From: Paracoccaceae bacterium
Lineage (GTDB): Bacteria; Pseudomonadota; Alphaproteobacteria; Rhodobacterales; Rhodobacteraceae
NCBI GenBank assembly: GCA_902632125.1
Contig: CACPBQ010000019.1
Location: 1-32,187 of the forward strand
Reading direction: 5' to 3'
DNA: 32,187 nucleotides
Part shown: piece by piece, positions 1 through 7,341 of the stretch
Layout of the letters: each line of letters begins with the position of its first letter
Position numbering within the stretch: position 1 is the first letter of the stretch
The notes under the pieces: generated by a model
Told to the model about the DNA's origin: nothing
The model's input: the letters and a program-made list of their open reading frames with translations, nothing else
The model's database searches: none
Position numbers and translations under genes: made by a program

Positions 1-57
1 AAATAAACAGTGTTAAAGCTTATATATATTTCGGTAGGCAAAGATGGAGTATATCTC

Positions 58-642
58 ATGAATACACCAGCAGAAAATATTATCGAAGAGCCTGTAGAAA
101 ATTTCACAGAAGCGGCTGCTTCTGATAGTCTGGAAAGTCAAGAGGAAGCAGACTCTAAAGTTAGTTCTGAGTTTGCACTGAAACTCGTTAATGCTGTTAA
201 ATCATTGAATAATGATGAAATTACACATTATGAGATGGTCAACTTATTCAATACTGCTGAGGAATTACGGTGTTTATTCCTTTTCATACGATCCTTACCC
301 TATAATCCAATTGTAAAAATATACCCCGAGGCTCCTTTTTTATTTTTTAAGGGTATCAGTGTGCCACAGTCCTTTGACTTATCAGAGGAAATGGTTCGAG
401 ACATAGAAACTTTTATGAAGGGTCAAAATAGCGAGTATTATTCAGATCTACGCTTGCATGATCTTGAGCAAACTTTTATCGATGCGTATGAAAGCGCTAT
501 TCGCATTTACAATGATATGGTTGAAAAGACGCGAGATTCCTATCACACGAATGTAAAGCTTGCAAAAACGCAAGTATTTGAAATATCCGCTGTTTTTGTC
601 TGTTTGTTCATCCTAGTACTAACGCTTATTGGTATAGGTTAA
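58..642 (+). CDS. Hypothetical tail-anchored membrane protein
   Basis: I do not recognise the family. An upstream GTG at 10 is possible, but the ATG at 58 has a GGAG eight bases before it, giving 194 residues. The first 45 residues are acidic and rich in Glu, Ser and Ala. The middle is a mixed soluble region with a predicted long helix near the end. The last 22 residues are a single hydrophobic segment ending in LTLIGIG, so the protein is probably anchored by its C-terminus with its bulk in the cytoplasm. There is no N-terminal signal peptide. It lies next to motor genes and its stop codon overlaps that of the convergent DUF1566 gene by four bases. Any link with the flagellum is inferred from position alone. 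Confidence 0.7.
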   Translation: MNTPAENIIEEPVENFTEAAASDSLESQEEADSKVSSEFALKLVNAVKSLNNDEITHYEMVNLFNTAEELRCLFLFIRSLPYNPIVKIYPEAPFLFFKGISVPQSFDLSEEMVRDIETFMKGQNSEYYSDLRLHDLEQTFIDAYESAIRIYNDMVEKTRDSYHTNVKLAKTQVFEISAVFVCLFILVLTLIGIG

Positions 643-1112
643 CGATCTTGAACAAGTAATACTGGTAACTGCTGGTAACTAAAAAATCTTGAATAATTGT
701 AACCCGTCATAAAGTTAACAGTCCAATACATTTTTTTATTGAATCTATTTTTTGTTTGGGTCCAGTAAGCTTCAGGTGAAATTCCAGGAAAATATTTTTC
801 GTTTATTTTTGGTTTTGTGCACTCTTCACATACTAAGCTCTCAAGTTCATTCAAAGTTGGTAACCTCCAAGATCCACCGAGTTGCTCAGATGCCTGTTTT
901 CGGGCTTCTTCTATCTCAGTATGATTAAGCTTAACGATTTCACCTTCACATTTTTCTGTATCATAATTCCAAGTTTGGCCAACTGTACAGCGAAGCCAAT
1001 TGATACCATTTTTGACGTCTCTGACTGTGAGCCCATCATCAAAAAATTGAGCTGTGGAACTGGTTATCCATAAAAAATAAACTAAAATGAACGTAATTGG
1101 GCGAGAGATCAT
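639..1112 (-). CDS. Secreted DUF1566 (Lcl C-terminal domain) protein
   Basis: Exported protein of 157 residues with a signal peptide (MISRPITFILVYFLWITSS, then TAQ). It carries one DUF1566 domain: the hallmark C-x3-GQTWN-x5-C-x-GE segment, then GGSWRLPTLNELESLVC, a second cysteine pair (CEEC) and YFPG...AYWTQT. The domain is the C-terminal module of the Legionella collagen-like adhesin and occurs in many surface proteins; its ligand is generally unknown. The frame stays open to an ATG at 1157, but that ATG lies in a sigma-54 promoter and has no ribosome-binding site, while the ATG at 1112 follows AAGGGAAA. The gene diverges from pomA and appears to have its own flagellar-type promoter. A role at the cell surface near the flagellum is inference. 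Confidence 0.85.
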   Translation of the reverse strand: MISRPITFILVYFLWITSSTAQFFDDGLTVRDVKNGINWLRCTVGQTWNYDTEKCEGEIVKLNHTEIEEARKQASEQLGGSWRLPTLNELESLVCEECTKPKINEKYFPGISPEAYWTQTKNRFNKKMYWTVNFMTGYNYSRFFSYQQLPVLLVQDR

Positions 1113-1140
1113 TTTGAAAGTTTCCCTTTTTGTATTAAAA

Positions 1141-1156
1141 TGCAGAATATGTGCCA
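1141..1156 (-). promoter_or_regulatory. Sigma-54 promoter for the DUF1566 gene
   Basis: The minus strand reads TGGCACATATTCTGCA, against the consensus TGGCACR-N4-TTGCA with one mismatch in the -12 box. Transcription should start near 1131, about 19 bases before the ATG at 1112. The site overlaps the start of the longest open frame and so argues against that start. Confidence 0.7.
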
Positions 1157-1178
1157 TAAACTAGCTTTATTTTATAAA

Positions 1179-1194
1179 TGGTACAATTCTTGTA
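1179..1194 (+). promoter_or_regulatory. Sigma-54 promoter for pomAB
   Basis: TGGTACAATTCTTGTA has the -24 GG and the -12 G at the right spacing; the -12 C is T. Transcription would start near 1205, leaving a short leader with GGAG before the pomA ATG at 1226. It stands back to back with the DUF1566 promoter, 22 bases apart, so one activator-bound site could serve both. Confidence 0.6.
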
Positions 1195-1225
1195 TAGATA
1201 AACGAGAGATAGTTGGAGTGCTGTA

Positions 1226-1990
1226 ATGGATATAGCTTCATTAGTTGGATTGGTAGGGGCAGTTGGCGCAATACTAGCGGCTATGATTGCTGGAGGCGGC
1301 GTTGCCCCTTTTATTGATACACAATCTATTTTTATTGTTTTTGGTGGGACTTTCTTTGCTGTCATGTACGCAAACCCTTTGCCGGTATTCCTTGGAAGTT
1401 TCGGAGCCATGGGAAAAGCTTTCTTACCCCCAATTAAGAAATTGGATGAAACAGTTGAGCGAATGGTCGAGCTTGCGGGTATGGCGCGTAAAGACGGTAT
1501 GATGGCTTTAGAGGGTCAACCTGTGCCCGATAAGTTTTTTGAAAAGGGTATGCAGATGTTGGTGGATGGCGCTGATGAGCAAAAGCTTGTCAAACAAATG
1601 AAGTCAGAAATTGCATCCATGAAGGCACGACATGAAGTCAACCAGGGTGTTGTTCAGGGTTGGGTCGATGTGGCCCCGGCTATGGGAATGATTGGTACGT
1701 TGATTGGTTTGGTTCTCATGCTGGGTAATATGGGAGACCCCAAGTCTATTGGTCCCGCGATGGCCGTTGCCCTTTTAACGACACTTTATGGTGCGTTTGT
1801 AGCAAATGTGTTGTTTGCTCCAATCGTGAGAAAACTTGAATATTACACTTCTTACGAAGTTGTTTATCGTGACATTGTGCTCGAGGGACTAAGAGGTATT
1901 GCAAGAAGTGAGTCTCCTAGAAATATTCAGGATCAAATGGCAGCAGCTTTACCTCCAAAGCTTCAAAGTAAGTTTGAACTAGCGGCCTAA
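1226..1990 (+). CDS. pomA: Flagellar stator subunit PomA/MotA
   Basis: Inner-membrane stator protein that couples ion flow to flagellar rotation with PomB. It has 254 residues, the length of Vibrio PomA and shorter than E. coli MotA. Four membrane segments are visible: around residues 3-25 and 33-50, then a pair after the cytoplasmic loop (about 145-165 and 178-200). The stretch PAMGMIGTLIGLVLMLGNM followed by DPKSIGPAMAVALLTTLYGA is very close to the Vibrio PomA TM3-TM4 region as I know it, which supports sodium coupling. The ATG follows GGAG at good spacing. pomB begins 34 bases downstream. The sodium assignment is inferred from family resemblance, not shown. Confidence 0.95.
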   Translation: MDIASLVGLVGAVGAILAAMIAGGGVAPFIDTQSIFIVFGGTFFAVMYANPLPVFLGSFGAMGKAFLPPIKKLDETVERMVELAGMARKDGMMALEGQPVPDKFFEKGMQMLVDGADEQKLVKQMKSEIASMKARHEVNQGVVQGWVDVAPAMGMIGTLIGLVLMLGNMGDPKSIGPAMAVALLTTLYGAFVANVLFAPIVRKLEYYTSYEVVYRDIVLEGLRGIARSESPRNIQDQMAAALPPKLQSKFELAA

Positions 1991-2024
1991 GTCATTAGTT
2001 CTATGTGACGAAGTGAGGGAATAA

Positions 2025-3227
2025 ATGGCGGAAGAAGTATTAGAAGAAGAACAGGAGGAAGAAGAATGTCCCAAATGTCCACCGTCGGGGGCACCAGCCT
2101 GGATGGCAACTTTTGCCGATATGGCAACGCTTTTAATGGCCTTTTTCGTTCTTATTTTGTCTTTTGCCGAATTTAATGTACCTAAATTTAAGCAGATATC
2201 TGGTTCTTTGAGAGAAGCGTTTGGTGTTCAAAAGGTTGTTCCTGTTGTCGAGCAGCCAAAGGGTACAACAGTCATTTCCTTAGAGTTTAGTCCAAACCCT
2301 ACGCCTGCAATAACCGATACTTTGAGGCAGCAAACGACTGAATTACAACAACCCGAGTTGGAGTTGCAGACTAAAACAGAAGACTCTCCGGATGGAAGTG
2401 AAACTGATAAGAAAAATAAATCAGACTTTGCGGGCGAAGGCGGCGAGGGTGCAGAACAATTAGATGCAACAGAACTTGCTAAACAACTTAAAAAGGCAAT
2501 CGATACCGGAGAAGTTACGGTTGAAACGCTGGGAGAAAATGTAGTTATTAATTTTCCTGAAGAAAAAACCTCTGATGAAGAAATTAGTACAATGATTGCC
2601 GAAACACTCGAAGCTCTTAATGACGCTCGAGAAAATGCGGGCGCGGGAGCATCCGAGCAGGAAGTACTTTTTGGTGGAATTGAAGCAGAGCTTGAAAAGC
2701 TTGCTGCATCGATGATAGAAGCATCACCCCAAAACGGGGAGGGGCCTGGAGGTTCGTCTCAGGAAGCATACCAAAAACAACAAAATGCATCGCGTACGAC
2801 TCAGGAGCTTACAACTGCGCTACAACAGCAAATTGATCAGGGTTTAGTTGATGTCGAGCAACGCGATGACAAGGTCTTTATCACAGTAGGATCTGGAGGG
2901 GCTTTCCCTTCAGGTACTGCAGATTTGACAGACGAGGCGCAAAGAATTTTAGATCGTATTTCTCTCGCTGCGATGAGCCCAAAAAGTACAATTACCGTAA
3001 CTGGCCATACGGATGATGTTCCTATTTCAAACGCGCAATTCCGAGATAATTGGGATTTGGCTGCTGGTCGAGCATCTAGTGTTGTTCAAGCAATACAGAG
3101 AACGGGTTTAATTGACGGAGACCGTCTCTCTGCCGTTAGTAAAGGCGAAATGGCACCGGTCGCAGACAACGCTACAGCCGCTGGGCGTGAAGAAAACCGT
3201 AGAATTGAGATAGAAATTACCTATTAA
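2025..3227 (+). CDS. pomB: Flagellar stator subunit PomB/MotB, enlarged
   Basis: Peptidoglycan-anchored stator subunit of 400 residues, longer than the roughly 315 of Vibrio PomB. After an acidic N-terminus and a CPKCPP motif, the membrane segment begins WMATFADMATLLMAFFVLIL; Asp32 is the ion-binding aspartate. The following FNVPKFKQISGS and AFGVQ match the PomB plug region. The C-terminal OmpA/MotB domain (about 285-400) contains VTGHTDDVPI and RRIEIEI. The extra length lies between them, where residues 150-181 resemble 261-292 (both EL-x-L-x-ID-x-G-x-V-x-VE), the segment that normally leads into the OmpA domain. The ATG follows AGGGA. Likely co-transcribed with pomA. Confidence 0.95.
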   Translation: MAEEVLEEEQEEEECPKCPPSGAPAWMATFADMATLLMAFFVLILSFAEFNVPKFKQISGSLREAFGVQKVVPVVEQPKGTTVISLEFSPNPTPAITDTLRQQTTELQQPELELQTKTEDSPDGSETDKKNKSDFAGEGGEGAEQLDATELAKQLKKAIDTGEVTVETLGENVVINFPEEKTSDEEISTMIAETLEALNDARENAGAGASEQEVLFGGIEAELEKLAASMIEASPQNGEGPGGSSQEAYQKQQNASRTTQELTTALQQQIDQGLVDVEQRDDKVFITVGSGGAFPSGTADLTDEAQRILDRISLAAMSPKSTITVTGHTDDVPISNAQFRDNWDLAAGRASSVVQAIQRTGLIDGDRLSAVSKGEMAPVADNATAAGREENRRIEIEITY

Positions 3228-3230
3228 GGC

Positions 3231-3257
3231 TAAATTGTTTTTTTTGTGGGTCGTTTC
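3231..3257 (+). promoter_or_regulatory. Possible sigma-28 promoter for fliD
   Basis: TAAA, exactly 15 bases, then GTCGTTTC. The E. coli FliA consensus is TAAA-N15-GCCGATAA, so the -35 is perfect and the -10 matches only in part. The start point would fall near 3264, with GGAG and the fliD ATG following. FliD is a usual FliA target and no sigma-54 site is visible here. Confidence 0.35.
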
Positions 3258-3281
3258 AACCTATAGTGGAGATCAAAAAAT

Positions 3282-5141
3282 ATGGTTGAAGTTGCGAAGG
3301 AAGTTACAAAGCCCGACTATTTAAGTTTAGTTAACAAAAGTGGCTCTGGGTTCAATGTAGGTGAGTTGGTCGACGCCATAGTGGGTTCAGAAATTGAACC
3401 TAAGAGAAATCTGCAAAAAACAAAGCAAGAAAAAACAGAAAATGCTATTTCTGGCATTGGTTTTTTGAAATCTCAAGCCAGCAATACCCAAACTAGTTTT
3501 ACTTCTGTAAAAAGTGATACATTTTTTGAAATTAGCTCTTCAAATTCTTCGGGTGTAACTTTAAAGGCTGAGGATGAAACAAAATTACAAGCTGGCATAA
3601 GGAGCATCTCAAATGTCACGACTGCTAAAAAGATGGCCTTTGAGTTTGGCGGATTTTCAAACCTTACAGATAAATTTACTGCAAATCTAACAATTGATCT
3701 CGGTAAATGGACTAAAACGGCGGCAAGCAGTTCGGTGAATACTAATAGTTTCGCGAGCCAAAAGACTTATATGGTTATTTCTGAAATCTCAAATGGTGCC
3801 GACGTAACTGCAATTAAAAGTAAAACTTCCTATACAGGTGATGGTCCTATAGCCGCGAATACGACATTCACGGTAAACGATGGTGAATCGGGGACTATTT
3901 CTTCGGCATTTATAAAGGAGATTGATGTTTATTCATTTCAAGATGCTGATGCCGCCAATGCTGAAACCCAAAACTTTTCAAATAAATCTGTGAGTGAGGT
4001 TGCGGCTTTACTAAATTCAGTTACAGGTATTTCTGCAACAACAGTGGATACAACAGGAGAGGGTACCAATTTCTCAATTATTGTAACAAGTGATAGAACA
4101 GGCGCTGACAATGGTTTTAAAATAACGAGCAATCTTGCTCGTTTTGCAACGCCAGCTTTACCCGATGCAAGTGCTACGATTAATAAATTCAGTCAACTTG
4201 CTTCCGATGCGACGTTTACCCTCGATGGAGTACAAGTTACCCGCGAAAGTAATTCAATTACTGACTTGTTAGATGGTGCCTCAATTGAGCTTAAATCTGA
4301 CTTCACCACTTCCGCAAGTATTGGGATAAGTCGGTCAGAAACAAATGTTCGTTCAACGGTTGATAGCGTCATCAACTCGCTAAACGAGTTTAAAGCAGAA
4401 ATAGACCGCCTTACTTTTATCGATCTTGAGGGCGACGAAAATGGCCCCCTGGCGCTTGATCCCGCTGTAAGCTCAATTAGGTCCAGCTTTAAAAAATTAG
4501 CTGTGCAGCCTTTAAATGGCTATGGTGAAAAATCGATATATTTGTCCCAATTAGGTATAAAAACTGACAATAATGGCGACTATTTTTTAGACGATACTTT
4601 ATTCAAGAAAACCTTTTCGGCTAATCCTGAATATTTTCAAGCGCTTAAGGATGAAAATTTAGCTACAGATACGAGTTCAGCTACTGTAACAAAGTCACCT
4701 TTTACTCAAATTGCAGTTGGAACATATACCGTGTCAAAAGACGGTGATCAATGGAAGTTTAATGATACAAATTTGACAAGATTTGATTACAAAGGTGGGA
4801 GTATGTTTACGTCTACTACCTATCCAGGCTTGGTTATTAAAACTGCTGCTGCCGAGCCGGCTAGTTTTAAAATTTACTCAGGGCAAAGTTTTTCAAAGCG
4901 GGTAGCAGACCTAATGGAAAAAGTTGTTGAAGTTGGATCGCCTCTGAGGAATTCAGAAGAAACTTATAAAACACAAAGTACAGATATTGAGGAAAGACTT
5001 AAGAAGTTGGAAGAGCGCGAAAAACTCATTAATAGTAAATACACTGAACAGTTTGGTAAAATGGAACAAGAGATGACACAATTTAACAGTACAAAAACGC
5101 TATTAGAAAATTTTATCGAGGCTTGGAAAAAACAAAAATAG
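3282..5141 (+). CDS. fliD: Flagellar filament cap protein FliD
   Basis: Hook-associated protein 2, which caps the growing filament and folds arriving flagellin. It has 619 residues with no signal peptide, as expected for an axial protein exported by the flagellar secretion system. The N-terminal FliD domain has GSGFNVGELVDAIVGSEIEP. The middle carries flagellin-IN-like motifs (VSEVAALLNSVTGI, then about 20 residues later FSIIVTSDRTGADNG). The FliD core motif is TFTLDGVQVTRESNSITDLL. The C-terminal coiled coil (about 570-619) has LEEREKLINSKYTEQFGKME and ends in NSTKTLLENFI. It is convergent with the sigma-54 activator gene, with one base between stops. A sigma-28-like site precedes it. Neither fliC nor fliS is in the window. 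Confidence 0.95.
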   Translation: MVEVAKEVTKPDYLSLVNKSGSGFNVGELVDAIVGSEIEPKRNLQKTKQEKTENAISGIGFLKSQASNTQTSFTSVKSDTFFEISSSNSSGVTLKAEDETKLQAGIRSISNVTTAKKMAFEFGGFSNLTDKFTANLTIDLGKWTKTAASSSVNTNSFASQKTYMVISEISNGADVTAIKSKTSYTGDGPIAANTTFTVNDGESGTISSAFIKEIDVYSFQDADAANAETQNFSNKSVSEVAALLNSVTGISATTVDTTGEGTNFSIIVTSDRTGADNGFKITSNLARFATPALPDASATINKFSQLASDATFTLDGVQVTRESNSITDLLDGASIELKSDFTTSASIGISRSETNVRSTVDSVINSLNEFKAEIDRLTFIDLEGDENGPLALDPAVSSIRSSFKKLAVQPLNGYGEKSIYLSQLGIKTDNNGDYFLDDTLFKKTFSANPEYFQALKDENLATDTSSATVTKSPFTQIAVGTYTVSKDGDQWKFNDTNLTRFDYKGGSMFTSTTYPGLVIKTAAAEPASFKIYSGQSFSKRVADLMEKVVEVGSPLRNSEETYKTQSTDIEERLKKLEEREKLINSKYTEQFGKMEQEMTQFNSTKTLLENFIEAWKKQK

Positions 5142-5142
5142 T

Positions 5143-6213
5143 TTAGAGGCTATATTTTTTTACTTTTTCAATAAGTGTTGTGCGTAACAATTTTAGGTCT
5201 TTAGCGGCTTCGCTTGTATTGCCATCATTTCTATCGAGAGCTGCTTCAATAAAGACGATTTCGATATCTCTTAGAAGACTCCGTAGATCCACTGAATTAT
5301 TCGTTTCAAACCATTTTGTAAAATCTTCAGGTTTTGGCGGATTAGTATTTTGCTCTTGGGTTTTTTCTTCAAGATTTTGCAATCCTAATTCGTCAAACTC
5401 GTACCATATTTGTGCCTGTTCTTCGGTTCTATTGATCACACCACTATCAACGTTGAGTAGGTATTTGTTCACGTCATCGCCATTAACAGTAGCGCTGGGA
5501 AAAAAGATTAGTGAACGCTCGACTACATTTCGAACTTCACGTATATTGCCTGGCCAAGTATATTCCTTCAGTGCTTCTATTGCAGTGTTGTCAAAGTTGG
5601 GCCGCTTTGTATTTTCTGATTTAGTTTTTTGTTTTAAAAAATGATCTACCAACTCGGGTATGTCATCAGAGCGTTCGTTCAAGCTCGGGACAGAGATAGG
5701 GAAGACATTCAATCTGAACAATAGATCTTCTCGGAAACTATTATTTTCCACCAAAACTTCTAAATTCTTGTGGGTGGCACAAATTATCCGAACGTCTAGT
5801 TTTACTTCTTTACTACTGCCAACCTTTGAAATTATTGAATTTTCTAAAACTCGAAGAAGTTTTGTTTGAACGCCAAAGGGCATGTCGCCAATTTCATCGA
5901 GAAACAAAGTGCCTTTGTTAGCCTGTTCAAATTTACCCATGGTAGTTTTAAGAGCGCCTGTAAAAGCTCCCTTTTCGAAACCAAATAATTCAGCTTCTAT
6001 CAATTCACTCGGGATAGCCGCGCAATTCAGCGCTATAAAATTTCCTTTTCTTCTGCTTTCATCGTGGATGGCTTCAGCAACTAATTCTTTCCCGGAACCT
6101 GTCGGTCCATTTATTATTACAGGCGACCCTGATGAGGCAATTAAGCCTATCATTTTTTTTAATTCGATAGCTGGCTTGGATTGTCCAATTATCTTGTTAT
6201 CTAATGACGTCAT
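5143..6213 (-). CDS. Sigma-54-dependent flagellar activator, FleQ/FlrA class, no N-terminal domain
   Basis: Enhancer-binding protein that remodels RNA polymerase-sigma-54. The AAA+ domain begins almost at residue 1: Walker A GPTGSGKE (36-43), sigma-54 contact loop GAFTGA (82-87), Walker B TLFLDEIGD (102-110), then FREDLLFRLNVFPI and WPGNIREVRN. After a Gln/Glu-rich linker, a Fis-type helix-turn-helix closes the protein (NTSEAAKDLKLLRTTLIEKV). FleQ and FlrA normally carry a further N-terminal domain of about 130 residues; none is present, so activity is probably set by amount or by a partner. A TTG at 6216 is an alternative start; GAGG lies 7 bases from it and 10 from the ATG. The ten sigma-54 sites in this window are its likely targets (inference). 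Confidence 0.92.
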   Translation of the reverse strand: MTSLDNKIIGQSKPAIELKKMIGLIASSGSPVIINGPTGSGKELVAEAIHDESRRKGNFIALNCAAIPSELIEAELFGFEKGAFTGALKTTMGKFEQANKGTLFLDEIGDMPFGVQTKLLRVLENSIISKVGSSKEVKLDVRIICATHKNLEVLVENNSFREDLLFRLNVFPISVPSLNERSDDIPELVDHFLKQKTKSENTKRPNFDNTAIEALKEYTWPGNIREVRNVVERSLIFFPSATVNGDDVNKYLLNVDSGVINRTEEQAQIWYEFDELGLQNLEEKTQEQNTNPPKPEDFTKWFETNNSVDLRSLLRDIEIVFIEAALDRNDGNTSEAAKDLKLLRTTLIEKVKKYSL

Positions 6214-6230
6214 CAAGTTTGTGCCTCTTT

Positions 6231-6246
6231 TGGCTCTAAATTTGCT
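6231..6246 (+). promoter_or_regulatory. Sigma-54 promoter for the NHLP-like and Sel1 genes
   Basis: TGGCTCTAAATTTGCT has GG and GC at correct spacing with TTGCT in the -12 box. Transcription would start near 6258, giving a leader of about 80 bases before the GTG at 6338. The site lies in the presumed leader of the divergent activator gene, just beyond its ribosome-binding site at 6224-6227. Confidence 0.6.
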
Positions 6247-6337
6247 TTAGGTTATAGCGGGAACTATGCTAATTCTAGCTTAAATAAAATGAATTAAAGA
6301 AACAATTTAATGTTAAGCGGTTTTTTAGGGTCATTAC

Positions 6338-6727
6338 GTGTTTGAAAAGCTACAAAAAAATTTGAGTCGAATAAGACAAAAATTTCTGACCAGAAAGCCA
6401 GATCTTGAATATCTGGATCAACAAGATCTTTCTCGTTTTAGTGAGCAAGATATTGTTCTGGAAAGCGAAAAACAAATACAAAAATATTTACCTGAAGTTT
6501 TAGGTCAGGCGCTGGCCAGAACATGGATTGATAAAAGATTTTTGGATGCATTTTATGAATATCCAGTGGAAGTATTAGAGCGTGGAGGGGTTTATTTGCC
6601 TAAAAGTGTTTCGGTGGAATTTAAAAAGGAAAAAGATCAAAGGCCAAAAGTAATCGTTTATGAAAATGAAAAAAAATCTAGGCGAAAGCTTCTTGAATTA
6701 AAATTAGTTATGGTGGCAGAACAATGA
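6338..6727 (+). CDS. Small protein with an NHLP-like (nitrile hydratase leader-like) domain
   Basis: Predicted soluble protein of 129 residues starting at GTG, with AGGG eight bases upstream. The first 50 residues are charged and helical. Residues about 58-105 resemble the nitrile hydratase alpha/NHLP pattern: LARTWIDKRFLDAFYEYP, then VLERGGVYLP and VSVEF, matching A-x-W-x-D-x2-F, Pro, Leu-x3-Gly-Val-x-Leu-Pro, Val-x-Val. The tail is Lys/Glu-rich without a Gly-Gly site or a Cys- or Ser-rich core, so it is not an obvious peptide natural-product precursor. Its stop overlaps the Sel1 gene start (ATGA), so the two are translationally coupled. The family call is from memory of the pattern; the function is unknown. 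Confidence 0.65.
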   Translation: MFEKLQKNLSRIRQKFLTRKPDLEYLDQQDLSRFSEQDIVLESEKQIQKYLPEVLGQALARTWIDKRFLDAFYEYPVEVLERGGVYLPKSVSVEFKKEKDQRPKVIVYENEKKSRRKLLELKLVMVAEQ

Positions 6728-7341
6728 ATTTGAAGTACATTTTACCGATATTTTTATTAATAAGCAGTGGGGATATTTCCCTGGCGGAAAATCATACCCC
6801 GTCTCCTAAGGTAGTGGAAGAATTTAAGGTTGGTGTAAAAAATGTGGAGAGTAAAAACTATCTAGAAGCAGTAACGATTTTTGAAAAACTTGCTCAATCG
6901 GGCCTTTCAGAAGCTCAATTTAACTTATCACTTTTATATTCAAGTGGTTTGGGCACTCCAAAAAATTATAAAACGGCTCTTTATTGGTCTTGGCAGGCAC
7001 ATTTGAATGACCATCCTACTGCGATTAACCAAATTAATGAAATATTCGATTTAATTACTGAAGCTTTGAGAGATACAGTGGCAAATCAAATAATTGATGA
7101 ATTATTGACAGTTGCAAAAGCTGGCGAACAAAATTCTGCTCTAAAGCTTGGTAAAACATATACTGACTTGCTGGTAGTACCAGATTATCAATCTGCCTAT
7201 GTTTGGTTGTCTATCGCCCAAGCTTATGGCTTGGAAAGCGCCAGTGAACTGCTTTCTCAAGTTGCCGATCAGCTCACAGTAGAAGAAATACTCGCTCAGC
7301 AAGAGAAAGCTTCAAATACATTTTCTGAGATAAATTCTTAA
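6724..7341 (+). CDS. Secreted Sel1-repeat protein, possible motor accessory
   Basis: Exported 205-residue protein with a signal peptide (MNLKYILPIFLLISSGDISL, then AEN). One clear Sel1 repeat is at about residues 50-92 (AQSGLSEAQFNLSLLYSSGL, then GTPKNYKTALYWSWQAH). A second, degenerate unit has YQSAYVWLSIAQAYGLESAS followed by LTVEEILAQQEKA, the usual closing helix of bacterial Sel1 proteins. Vibrio MotX, a T-ring protein that holds PomAB, is also a periplasmic Sel1-repeat protein of about 210 residues. With PomAB, FlgT and FlgP present here, a MotX-like role is a reasonable guess, but the sequence resemblance I can see does not go beyond the repeat. It is the second gene of a sigma-54 unit and is convergent with the flgN-like gene, stops directly adjacent. 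Confidence 0.85.
   Translation: MNLKYILPIFLLISSGDISLAENHTPSPKVVEEFKVGVKNVESKNYLEAVTIFEKLAQSGLSEAQFNLSLLYSSGLGTPKNYKTALYWSWQAHLNDHPTAINQINEIFDLITEALRDTVANQIIDELLTVAKAGEQNSALKLGKTYTDLLVVPDYQSAYVWLSIAQAYGLESASELLSQVADQLTVEEILAQQEKASNTFSEINS

Noticed and set aside
3228-3281. Sigma-54 promoter before fliD
   Set aside because: TGGGTCGTTTC contains GG but no GC or GT at -12 spacing. A weak sigma-28-like site fits better.
6217-6337. Sigma-54 promoter for the activator gene itself
   Set aside because: On the minus strand of this gap I found no GG-N10-GC pair; only the plus-strand site toward the NHLP-like gene fits. Its own promoter is probably of housekeeping type, but no convincing boxes stand out.
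6338-6727. NHLP-like gene as a ribosomally made peptide natural-product precursor
   Set aside because: No Gly-Gly or similar cleavage site, no Cys/Ser/Thr-rich core, and no modification enzyme or transporter gene nearby. The tail is Lys/Glu-rich and the gene is coupled to a Sel1 protein in a flagellar unit.
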